Below are positions 1-5,825 of a DNA stretch of 10,051 nucleotides, in pieces; the stretch's first letter is position 1; the number at the start of each line of letters is the position of its first letter. The DNA is from Chroococcidiopsidaceae cyanobacterium CP_BM_RX_35 (lineage in GTDB: Bacteria > Cyanobacteriota > Cyanobacteriia > Cyanobacteriales > Chroococcidiopsidaceae), in assembly GCA_019242465.1 (NCBI GenBank), contig JAFAVL010000119.1, forward strand, positions 1 to 10,051. The letters are read 5' to 3'. A model generated the notes under the pieces. It was not told where the DNA came from and searched no databases. It saw only the letters and a program-made list of their open reading frames with translations. The position numbers and the translations under genes are program-made.

Positions 1-16
1 TATGAATCAATAGCAC

Positions 17-67
17 AAAAAGCCCAACGCTAATAGCTAGCTCTAAACTGACCAGTAACCGTTGGGC
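17..67 (-). terminator. Intrinsic terminator after secG
   Basis: Read on the minus strand, a perfect 8-bp stem (GCCCAACG at 67-60 pairing with CGTTGGGC at 29-22) is followed directly by five U residues (21-17). This is a classical rho-independent terminator about 40 bases beyond the secG stop. The loop is long (30 bases) and contains the self-complementary AGCTAGCT, so it may fold further. It probably ends the gpmI-secG transcript. Confidence 0.8.
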
Positions 68-77
68 GCGATCGCGC
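66..77. repeat. HIP1 palindrome, extended to 12 bp
   Basis: GCGCGATCGCGC is a 12-bp perfect palindrome containing the cyanobacterial HIP1 octamer GCGATCGC. Four further HIP1 octamers lie at 3359-3366, 3740-3747, 6418-6425 and 8313-8320, all inside coding sequence. Abundant HIP1 is a known hallmark of many cyanobacterial chromosomes. This copy adjoins the secG terminator stem. Confidence 0.8.
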
Positions 78-106
78 AACCTCAAGAGCTAGCTCCTGAT
101 TATTTG

Positions 107-334
107 CTAGAGCAAGTTAGCGCTCAGAACCACCGTTAAGCCAAGAAAGATCACAGTAAGCGTCCAAGTAACCCGGTTCAAAGTGGTTTCTGCGCTTTTA
201 GTGCTACTGAACAACTGGGCTTGCCCGCCGATAGCTCCCACTCCATCTCCCTTGGGGCTATGCAGCAATACCAAAATAATCAAGCCCAGGGCGGAGAACG
301 ACCAGATTGCTTCTATTACGTTGTTAATCGTCAT
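107..334 (-). CDS. secG: Preprotein translocase subunit SecG
   Basis: This 75-residue protein is the small membrane subunit of the SecYEG protein-export channel, where it assists SecA-driven translocation across the plasma (and in cyanobacteria probably also thylakoid) membrane. Two hydrophobic segments at about residues 5-24 and 56-73 flank the conserved SecG loop: HSPKGDG at 25-31, then a Gly-rich GAIGGQAQLFSS stretch and KSAETTLNR. The length matches cyanobacterial SecG. The ATG start at 334 has no clear Shine-Dalgarno sequence and lies only 33 bases after the gpmI stop, so translation may depend on the upstream gene's mRNA. The gpmI-secG order is a familiar arrangement in cyanobacteria. 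The gene ends at TAG and is followed by a strong terminator. Confidence 0.95.
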   Translation of the reverse strand: MTINNVIEAIWSFSALGLIILVLLHSPKGDGVGAIGGQAQLFSSTKSAETTLNRVTWTLTVIFLGLTVVLSANLL

Positions 335-367
335 GAGATAAATAATAACTGCCTACCATCTCTAATG

Positions 368-1966
368 CTAAGCGGAAACTCCTACTTGTGAGCGATTGAC
401 TTGAATTTCGTATTCCGGTGGTGCCAGCAAAGACTGACCAGTCATCTCGACTGGTTGCGGCAGTTGCAAAATCTCTAGGATTGTTGGGGCAATATCACAG
501 AGACGGCCGTCTGAGCGCAGAGTAACATCTGCACCACGTCCAGGAATTTTTGTTCCTTCTCCTTCAATCAAGATCAAGGGAACTGGATTGGTTGTGTGAG
601 CTGTCCAGGGATTACCTTTTTCATCTCGCATGTATTCGACATTTCCGTGATCGGCAGTGATAATTGCAGTCCCTCCGACTTGACTAACGCTCTTTAGGAG
701 GCGTCCCAAACAGCGATCGACAGTTTCAACTGCTTGCATTGCCGCTGGAATCTGCCCTGTGTGTCCTACCATATCTGGGTTGGCGTAGTTGATCACGACA
801 AGGGAGTAAATGCGTTTTTGGATAGCCGCAGTCACGACATCAGTGACTGCTTCAGCTGACATCTCTGGAGCCCGGTCATAGGTAGGTACCATCGGACTCA
901 TAACTAATTCCCGGTCTTCCCCCTCAAATGGCTCCTCCAGCCCACCATTAAAGAAGTAAGTGACATGAGCATATTTCTCTGTTTCAGCGGTGCGAAACTG
1001 CTTGAGACCATGCTTAAAAATCACTTCCCCTAAAATGTTACTCAAGTTCTGAGGCTCAAAAGCGACTGCAACTGGCAAGTCTAGCTCGTACTGAGTAAAA
1101 GTGACAAAAGACAGGGGCAGAATTTGTTTGCGGTCAAAGCCATCAAAGTCTTGAGCCACTAAAGCTTTGGTAAGTTGTCTGGCTCGGTCTGGACGGAAGT
1201 TAAAAAATATCACTCCATCCCCTGGTTCAATTGCCCCAGAGGCAATTCTTGTTGGGATGACAAACTCATCTGTCACTTCGGCATTGTATGAGACTTGCAA
1301 AACTTCAACAGCAGAGCGACCATCTCCTGGCGCATCCTGGGTCATCACATTGTATGCACGCTCAACTCTGTCCCAACGTCGGTCTCGATCCATAGCGTAG
1401 TAGCGACCGCTAATGGTAACAATGTGCCCGACTCCAATCTGGTCAATGTAGTCTTGAATTTGCTTAATTGCTGCTAAACCATCTGTTGGGGATGTGTCGC
1501 GACCATCTGTGATGGCATGAACGCAAACTTGTGAAATTCCTTGAGCTTTGGCTAAGTCAAGTAATCCTAACAAATGGCTAATATGGGAATGGACTCCACC
1601 TTCAGAAGCTAGCCCAATTAAGTGCAACTTGCCATCCCGGTTCTGGACATCCTGGCAAGTTTGCACAAGGGCAGGGTTATGCAGCAGGGAACCGTCTTCA
1701 ACTGCCTCTGAGATGCGAACTAACTCTTGCGGAACAACTCGTCCAGAGCCAATATTTAAGTGACCCACTTCCGAGTTGCCCATTTGCCCTTCTGGTAAGC
1801 CAACCGCTCTACCAGAGGTGCGGATGAAGGCTCGTGGATAAACGGTCCAAATGCTGTCCATTACAGGTGTATTGGCAGCAGCAATGGCGTTTCCATCTGT
1901 CTCCTCACGGTAACCCCACCCGTCTAAAATGACTAGCACCACGGGAGAGACAGGTGTTTGCATCAT
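368..1966 (-). CDS. gpmI: 2,3-bisphosphoglycerate-independent phosphoglycerate mutase
   Basis: This cytoplasmic enzyme interconverts 3-phosphoglycerate and 2-phosphoglycerate in lower glycolysis, using two Mn ions and a phosphoserine intermediate (alkaline-phosphatase superfamily). At 532 residues it is full length for the family. Visible signatures are the metal-binding DGWG at 15-18 and the nucleophile Ser65 in MGNSEVGH (62-69). HAITDGRDTSP follows at 150-160, SGRYYAMDRDRRW at 186-198 and FNFRPDRARQ at about 255-264. TAETEKYAHVTYFFNGG lies at 327-343, NPDMVGHTG at 396-404 and ADHGN at 438-442. All key residues appear present. Two adjacent ATG codons (1964-1966 and 1961-1963) could start it; the ribosome site is weak (AAGGGCG upstream). 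The gene is probably transcribed from an extended -10 promoter about 45 bases upstream and shares its mRNA with secG. Confidence 0.97.
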   Translation of the reverse strand: MMQTPVSPVVLVILDGWGYREETDGNAIAAANTPVMDSIWTVYPRAFIRTSGRAVGLPEGQMGNSEVGHLNIGSGRVVPQELVRISEAVEDGSLLHNPALVQTCQDVQNRDGKLHLIGLASEGGVHSHISHLLGLLDLAKAQGISQVCVHAITDGRDTSPTDGLAAIKQIQDYIDQIGVGHIVTISGRYYAMDRDRRWDRVERAYNVMTQDAPGDGRSAVEVLQVSYNAEVTDEFVIPTRIASGAIEPGDGVIFFNFRPDRARQLTKALVAQDFDGFDRKQILPLSFVTFTQYELDLPVAVAFEPQNLSNILGEVIFKHGLKQFRTAETEKYAHVTYFFNGGLEEPFEGEDRELVMSPMVPTYDRAPEMSAEAVTDVVTAAIQKRIYSLVVINYANPDMVGHTGQIPAAMQAVETVDRCLGRLLKSVSQVGGTAIITADHGNVEYMRDEKGNPWTAHTTNPVPLILIEGEGTKIPGRGADVTLRSDGRLCDIAPTILEILQLPQPVEMTGQSLLAPPEYEIQVNRSQVGVSA

Positions 1967-2011
1967 AGCAAATCGCCCTTTACTCTATTTTTTGTAACAA
2001 TATCACCGCCG

Positions 2012-2020
2012 ATCATACCA
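2012..2020 (-). promoter_or_regulatory. Probable extended -10 promoter for gpmI-secG
   Basis: On the minus strand, TGGTATGAT matches an extended -10 element (TGn followed by TATGAT, five of six to TATAAT). The expected start of transcription would be near 2005, giving a leader of about 40 bases to the gpmI ATG. I see no good -35, which extended -10 promoters can do without. The heptamer ATGATCG occurs twice around it, 18 bases apart. This is a pattern match only. Confidence 0.4.
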
Positions 2021-2100
2021 CTGCAACTCGATCATGGAAGATGATTTTTGTCTAGTTTTTGTTTATATCTCTTGCTTTTATTAAACTTTGATGCCTGCCA

Positions 2101-2127
2101 AAAGCGAGTTATGGGGTGGGGATCGCT
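2101..2127 (-). terminator. Weak possible terminator after the ABC-F gene
   Basis: On the minus strand, AGCGA and TCGCT form a 5-bp stem around a 14-base loop, followed by three further T residues. It lies 14-40 bases past the ABC-F stop. The stem is short, so read-through into gpmI is quite possible. Confidence 0.25.
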
Positions 2128-2140
2128 GATGAAGCAGAGC

Positions 2141-3826
2141 CTATTTCCGTTTAGCTGTAGCCTTAGCAGCTTTCTTAGCAGCTTTCTCGGCAGTGATCGC
2201 CGCTAGCCTAGCTTGCTCTTTTTCTTCAGCAATTTTATCCAAATAGTAGTGATAATTTCCCTGATAGATGCGGAAGTCACCGTCTCGGATCTCCACAATC
2301 TTGTTGGCGACTTGGGAGATAAAGTAACGGTCGTGAGAAACCACGAGTACCGTGCCATCGTAATGCTGAATTGCTTCTTCTAGCATTTCTTTTGCTGGAA
2401 TGTCTAAGTGGTTAGTCGGCTCGTCCAAAATCAGGAGATTGGCTGGACGCAGCAGCATTTTTGCCAAGGCGAGGCGGGCTTTCTCGCCCCCACTCAGAGA
2501 CACCACTTGTTTAAACACTGTGTCACCACTAAATAAGAACTGTCCTAACAGCGTCCGGACTTCTTCATTCTTCCAGTCAGGTACTTCATCGTGGATGGTT
2601 TCCATCACAGTTTTATCAGGCTGTAGAGCTTCTGCCTGATTCTGCTCAAAGTAGCTGGGGATCACGTTGTGATTGCCTAATTTGACGCTGCCTTCAGTGG
2701 GTGGTTCTAAACCCATCACTAGACGCAGCAGGGTAGATTTGCCAGCACCGTTAGGACCAAGAAAGGCAATGCGATCCCCACGCTCAATCAGCAGATTCGC
2801 GCCTAAAAACAGAATCTTGTCATCGTACATATGTACCAAGTCTTTCAGCTCTACTACATCTCGACCGCTACGAGGTGCTGGGGGAAAGCGGAAATGCAGG
2901 GTTCTCAACCCAGCTTGTGGTGCTTCAACTCGGTCAATTTTTTCTAGTTGTTTCTCACGGCTCTTGGCTTGGGTGCTGCGAGTAGCACTGGCTCGGAATC
3001 GATCGACAAAGACTTGCTGTTTGGCTATTTCCTTTTGCTGGCGTTCGTAAGCACTCTGCTGGGCTACGAGCCCTTCTGCTTTTTGCTGAAGATAGGCGGA
3101 GTAGTTGCCTAGGTAGGAGTTAGAAATGCCGCGTTCGGTTTCGACAATCTGAGTGCAGAGGCGATCGAGAAACTCCCGATCGTGAGAGACAATCACCATC
3201 GGAGTCGTTAGCTGTTTGAGGTAAGTTTCCAGCCACTCGATGGTTTCTAAATCCAGATGGTTAGTGGGCTCGTCTAGCAGCAATATATCCGGCTTTTGCA
3301 GCAGGATTTTGCCCAAACTCATGCGCATCTGCCAGCCACCACTGAAGGCACTCACGAGGCGATCGCCATCTGATGGTTCAAATCCCATCTCTGGTAAAAT
3401 CTTCTCGATTTGTGCCTCTAAGCCATAACCATCTAGGGCTTCAAAGTGACGTTGGAATCTATCTAGCTTGTGTATCAGGCGGTCTAGCTGCTCTGGGTTG
3501 GCAGCCTCCATCTCTCTTTGCACCTGCAACAGCGATTGCTGTGTCTGATTCGCTTCTTCAAAGACTGTCCAAAATTCTTCTCTGACCGTGCGCTTGGGGT
3601 CTACTTCAAATTCTTGGGTGAGGTAGGCGATGTGCAAGCTAGCTGGACGGATGACTTCTCCAGCAGTGGGTTCAATTTCCCCAGCAATGATTTTGAGTTG
3701 GGTAGATTTGCCAGCACCGTTGACGCCAACTAAACCGATGCGATCGCCCGGTTTAACTTCCCAGTTGACATCCTTGAGGACTTCGCCAGTTGGATAGATT
3801 TTACTGATATGTTCGAGCCGCAGCAT
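2141..3826 (-). CDS. ABC-F family ATP-binding protein (ribosome-associated ATPase)
   Basis: This soluble protein has two ABC ATPase domains and no membrane segment, as in the ABC-F family (EttA/Uup/YdiF-like), whose members bind the ribosomal E site and relieve stalled translation or antibiotic block. Numbered from the start chosen here (561 residues), domain 1 has Walker A GVNGAGKST at 34-42, signature SGGW at about 162-165, Walker B with EPTNHLD at about 186-192, and SHD at 214-216. A basic, Gln/Lys-rich linker spans about 240-310. Domain 2 has GPNGAGKST at 357-365, LSGGEKAR at 444-451, LILDEPTNHLD at 465-475 and SHDRYF at 497-502. The tail is Ala/Lys-rich. The ATG at 3826 is preferred because GGAGA (3834-3838) stands 7 bases ahead of it. 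An in-frame GTG at 3859 would add 11 residues. The exact ABC-F subgroup cannot be settled by eye. Confidence 0.93.
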   Translation of the reverse strand: MLRLEHISKIYPTGEVLKDVNWEVKPGDRIGLVGVNGAGKSTQLKIIAGEIEPTAGEVIRPASLHIAYLTQEFEVDPKRTVREEFWTVFEEANQTQQSLLQVQREMEAANPEQLDRLIHKLDRFQRHFEALDGYGLEAQIEKILPEMGFEPSDGDRLVSAFSGGWQMRMSLGKILLQKPDILLLDEPTNHLDLETIEWLETYLKQLTTPMVIVSHDREFLDRLCTQIVETERGISNSYLGNYSAYLQQKAEGLVAQQSAYERQQKEIAKQQVFVDRFRASATRSTQAKSREKQLEKIDRVEAPQAGLRTLHFRFPPAPRSGRDVVELKDLVHMYDDKILFLGANLLIERGDRIAFLGPNGAGKSTLLRLVMGLEPPTEGSVKLGNHNVIPSYFEQNQAEALQPDKTVMETIHDEVPDWKNEEVRTLLGQFLFSGDTVFKQVVSLSGGEKARLALAKMLLRPANLLILDEPTNHLDIPAKEMLEEAIQHYDGTVLVVSHDRYFISQVANKIVEIRDGDFRIYQGNYHYYLDKIAEEKEQARLAAITAEKAAKKAAKATAKRK

Positions 3827-3833
3827 GACTATG

Positions 3834-3838
3834 TCTCC
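3834..3838 (-). promoter_or_regulatory. Shine-Dalgarno that decides the ABC-F start
   Basis: GGAGA on the minus strand ends 7 bases before the ATG at 3826. It falls inside the extension that would be translated from the upstream GTG at 3859, so the ATG is the better start. The protein from this ATG (MLRLEHISKIYP) also opens exactly as ABC domains usually do. Confidence 0.65.
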
Positions 3839-4007
3839 AAGATCAAAGGGAGGATACACAAGGGTACCAGCGACAATCTTAACAAAATTTAAATTACTTC
3901 ACTGCTAGTGTCAGTCTTCAGCAAATGAAAGTTAGGCTTGAATCAGGCAAAGGAGAAGCAGTACATCCCTAACCAGTTTCAGAAGACTGCAAAAGCGGAG
4001 TGACGCT

Positions 4008-4289
4008 ATGACGCAACTACTCAGTAAGCCAACAGATCAAAGCATTACTCTGTCTGGAACCTGGGAGCATTTCAAATCAATTCAACGAGGGTTTGAAAAT
4101 ACTCCAGGTGCCAAATTGTCTTATTACAAGGGAACGATCCAAATTCTCATGCCTGGAGAAGATCATGAATCTTTTTCCCGCGTCATTCACTACTTGTTGA
4201 CTACCTTTTTGCTCAAGAAAGAAATTCAACTTGAGAACCAGAATCAGGGTGGCTACGAGTATCTTCAATACGTGGAAGAGAATACCTAG
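4008..4289 (+). pseudogene. Uma2 family (DUF820) protein, 3'-truncated remnant
   Basis: The 93-residue frame begins like a normal cyanobacterial Uma2 protein: MTQLLSKPTDQ, then ITLSGTWEHFKSIQRGF, LSYYKGTIQILMPGEDHE and FSRVIHYLLTTFLL. Uma2 proteins have a PD-(D/E)xK nuclease-like fold, occur in many copies in cyanobacteria and usually have about 190 residues. Homology appears to stop near residue 74 (about position 4231). The last 19 residues (from QLENQNQ) resemble no part of Uma2 that I know and are antisense to the neighbouring ATPase fragment. The Pro-Asp and Glu-x-Lys catalytic region that should follow is absent, so activity is unlikely. The ATG at 4008 has a good GGAG 7 bases upstream, so the start is original. 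I infer a 3' deletion or recombination rather than a natural short protein. Confidence 0.7.
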
Positions 4290-5004
4290 GCATCTCAGGC
4301 GCAGGAATAGATAAGCCGTAGGCAATACTAAAACGATGAAAATGTTTGGAATCAATTCCATTCATTGTGAAATCCTGCGAGGCAGGAGCTGGAATTGAAT
4401 CGACTGCATACGGTATTACACCTGCACATTTCTGATTAAATGCAGGGTGTGTGGCACTAATAGTGTATTTATAGAACTCTGTTTCTCCACCGCCACCTCC
4501 CAAGAAAATTACTGTTGGGTTAGAAGAAAGCCTGACCACTTTAGCAACTTGTAAATGAATCGCCATTTGCCATAGCATTAACTCAAGCAGGAGCTTGTCT
4601 TGTACAGCAAGGTTATGCTCTGAAGCTACTGAAAAACTAGTTAACAATCGTTCAATGGCTTGCTGTGAAATACGAACTTCGCGTACAAGTTGTTTCTCAG
4701 AATTTTGGTTCTCCTTTAGAGCAACTGCAGCTACATACTCTTTTCTATTTAGAGGGATTGCTAAATGCTGTAACAACTCTCCCAGTTTCTCCGTGATGCA
4801 GGCTCGACTATTGTTAATAATTAAGTCTTTGACCTTACTCTTTAAATTTCCAGATGCTCTAGAGACTCCCTCAATCAAAGCATCTAAACCTAGTGGGTAG
4901 ACATATGGAGCAATGAAATTAAGTTTTGCCATCCCACTTTCGCGTGCAAAGTTAAAGAACACACTTTCAATAGTACCGCTGCCAACATCAACAAAAATTT
5001 CGAT
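4213..5004 (-). pseudogene. Actin/Hsp70-fold (ParM-like) ATPase, 5'-truncated remnant
   Basis: The minus-strand frame is open from just after a TAA at 5005-5007 and starts abruptly at IEIFVDVGSGTIES, with no ATG there. The only early start is a GTG at 4962, inside this motif's tail. DVGSGT resembles the phosphate-2 loop of actin/Hsp70 ATPases. FLGGGGGETEFYK, about 180 residues further on, resembles the adenosine-binding loop. HRFSIAYGLS matches the C-terminal signature common in ParM-like proteins. The first half of subdomain I, including phosphate-1, is missing, so the product cannot be a working ATPase. Such proteins drive plasmid partition or act in phage and conflict systems; which role this one had is unknown. 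The C-terminal end runs about 77 bases into the Uma2 remnant on the other strand. Family assignment rests on motifs seen by eye and is moderate. Confidence 0.5.
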
Positions 5005-5304
5005 TTATATACAGGCGGCTCGAAGTTGCCATCCAAGCATCAAAGACTGAAGAGTAGCGTTCTAAGCTTGTGCGTTTCAATCATGCACATCAATACCTTA
5101 GTAGATTAGTCAAACACGGCTTCAGATTCCACCTGTCGATCTTCGCGATCATTGTAAGTCAATTTTGCTACATTCATTATATGAAAACCTTTTATTAGTA
5201 CCGACTACAGCCAACTTATGTAAAAGAGTTCTTGACATAGAGGGGTTTGTACCTCCTCAAGCAACTCCTGGTGGTAAATAAGCGCAAAGAGTGATGGAAA
5301 GCTA
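5005..5304. other. 300-base gap with broken small frames
   Basis: No credible gene is visible. Minus-strand scraps include a 23-codon frame at 5177-5106 (MNVAKLTYNDRE onward) and about 30 codons ending in RLYINRNFC just upstream of the ATPase remnant, in a different frame from it. None shows a recognised motif. An imperfect inverted repeat GAGGGGT-TTGT-ACCTCCTC lies near 5240-5259. A TTGACA at 5233-5238 could be a -35 for the gene at 5305, but no fitting -10 follows. The stretch looks like decayed sequence between rearranged gene pieces. Confidence 0.4.
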
Positions 5305-5718
5305 ATGACTAATGGAATCCAAAGTATAGACGAGCGTCTGGCTCAGTTAGTAGCGATCAGTGAGCGGCAAGCGGATACAGCCCGTAGCCAAGAAGCTAAC
5401 ATTAAGGACATAACAGGAGGGATTGGACGCCAAGAAGTCAACATTAGAGAGTTGACAGGAGCAATCGGACGCCAAGAAGTCAACTTCAGAGAGCTAGCGG
5501 TAGCAGTGCAGCAGCAACAGGAAAGCATTCGCCAGTTCGCTAGGACTTTTGCTGAACAAGCCAGGGCGATCACAGAGTTGGCTCGTACTGCCAGGGATGC
5601 TGTGGAGGCGTCACGCACCGCTGCCACTGCTGCTCAAACGGCAGCAGTGGTTGCTCAGAACAACCAGAATGCAATTAGGGATTTGATTGAGGAGTTGCGA
5701 CAAGGACGTGAACAATAG
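5305..5718 (+). CDS. Small coiled-coil protein with 14-residue repeats, function unknown
   Basis: This 137-residue soluble protein has no signal peptide or membrane segment. From residue 30 to about 99 it consists of five 14-residue units: EANIKDITGGIGRQ (30-43), EVNIRELTGAIGRQ (44-57), EVNFRELAVAVQQQ (58-71), QESIRQFARTFAEQ (72-85) and ARAITELARTARDA (86-99). An Ala/Thr-rich helix follows (100-118), then a charged end. Hydrophobic residues fall at heptad a/d spacing (I33, I36, I40, I47, L50, I54, F61, L64, V68, I75, F78, F82, I89, L92), with Gln in every second d position (43, 57, 71, 85). A homo-oligomeric coiled coil is the natural reading. Many cyanobacteria carry similar small coiled-coil proteins of unknown role, some beside Uma2 genes. 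The start is ATG at 5305 with a weak GGAA upstream. No partner gene is evident. Confidence 0.7.
   Translation: MTNGIQSIDERLAQLVAISERQADTARSQEANIKDITGGIGRQEVNIRELTGAIGRQEVNFRELAVAVQQQQESIRQFARTFAEQARAITELARTARDAVEASRTAATAAQTAAVVAQNNQNAIRDLIEELRQGREQ
5392..5517 (+). repeat. Three 42-bp tandem repeats inside the coiled-coil gene
   Basis: The units are 5392-5433, 5434-5475 and 5476-5517, each coding one 14-residue repeat. The first two are highly alike at DNA level and share the 3' string attGGACGCCAA or its near copy. The third keeps GAAGTCAAC and AGAGAG but has diverged at its 3' end. Two more units are recognisable only as protein. This suggests stepwise in-frame duplication, with the first copies the most recent. 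Confidence 0.75.
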
Positions 5719-5744
5719 GTGGGGCTAGGGCGTTGCCTCACCTA
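5716..5744 (+). terminator. Stem-loop at the end of the coiled-coil gene
   Basis: TAGGTGGGGC (5716-5725) pairs with GCCTCACCTA (5735-5744) over 10 bp with one G-U pair and a 9-base loop. The stem begins in the stop codon itself. No U tract follows immediately; a short T run appears only at 5757-5760. It is probably a transcription end or mRNA-stabilising hairpin, as cyanobacterial terminators often lack U tracts. Confidence 0.45.
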
Positions 5745-5780
5745 GAAAATGGGCTCTTTTGGGGTAACCCAGAGGAGAAG

Positions 5781-5819
5781 CCCGCGCCGTATCGCTAAAA
5801 GTGAGCGGACGGCGTCGGG
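5781..5819. repeat. GC-rich interrupted hairpin, possible dispersed repeat
   Basis: Three stem segments nest around the loop AAAAGTG: CGCT/AGCG (5793-5796 with 5804-5807), CGCCGT/ACGGCG (5785-5790 with 5809-5814) and CCCG/CGGG (5781-5784 with 5816-5819). Small internal loops or bulges separate them. A near-palindrome GGGTAACCC lies just before it (5762-5770). It sits between the converging coiled-coil and aldehyde dehydrogenase genes, so it could terminate either. The shape, with conserved-looking stems and bulges in an intergenic spot, resembles the dispersed REP-like elements common in cyanobacteria. That last point is inference. Confidence 0.45.
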
Positions 5820-5825
5820 AGCAAG

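Noticed and set aside
2673..3050. Plus-strand 125-codon frame inside the ABC-F gene
   Set aside because: It is an antisense shadow of the second ATPase domain and linker of a clearly conserved gene.
3912..3989. CAGTCTTC and GAAGACTG as an operator ahead of the Uma2 remnant
   Set aside because: The 8-bp arms are 62 bases apart with no promoter between them. They are likely coincidental.
4077..4361. Minus-strand 94-codon frame with a hydrophobic N-terminus
   Set aside because: It is antisense to the Uma2 remnant and overlaps the ATPase remnant in another frame. There is no family resemblance.
4296..5017. CAGGCG at 4296-4301 and 5012-5017 as a target-site duplication around the ATPase fragment
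   Set aside because: Six bases 710 bp apart are expected by chance. The reading frame runs through the left copy, and no terminal inverted repeats or transposase are present.
5060..5090. GTTTCAATC-like string reminiscent of cyanobacterial CRISPR repeats
   Set aside because: It reads only GTTTCAATCAT, occurs once, and has no spacer periodicity or cas gene nearby.
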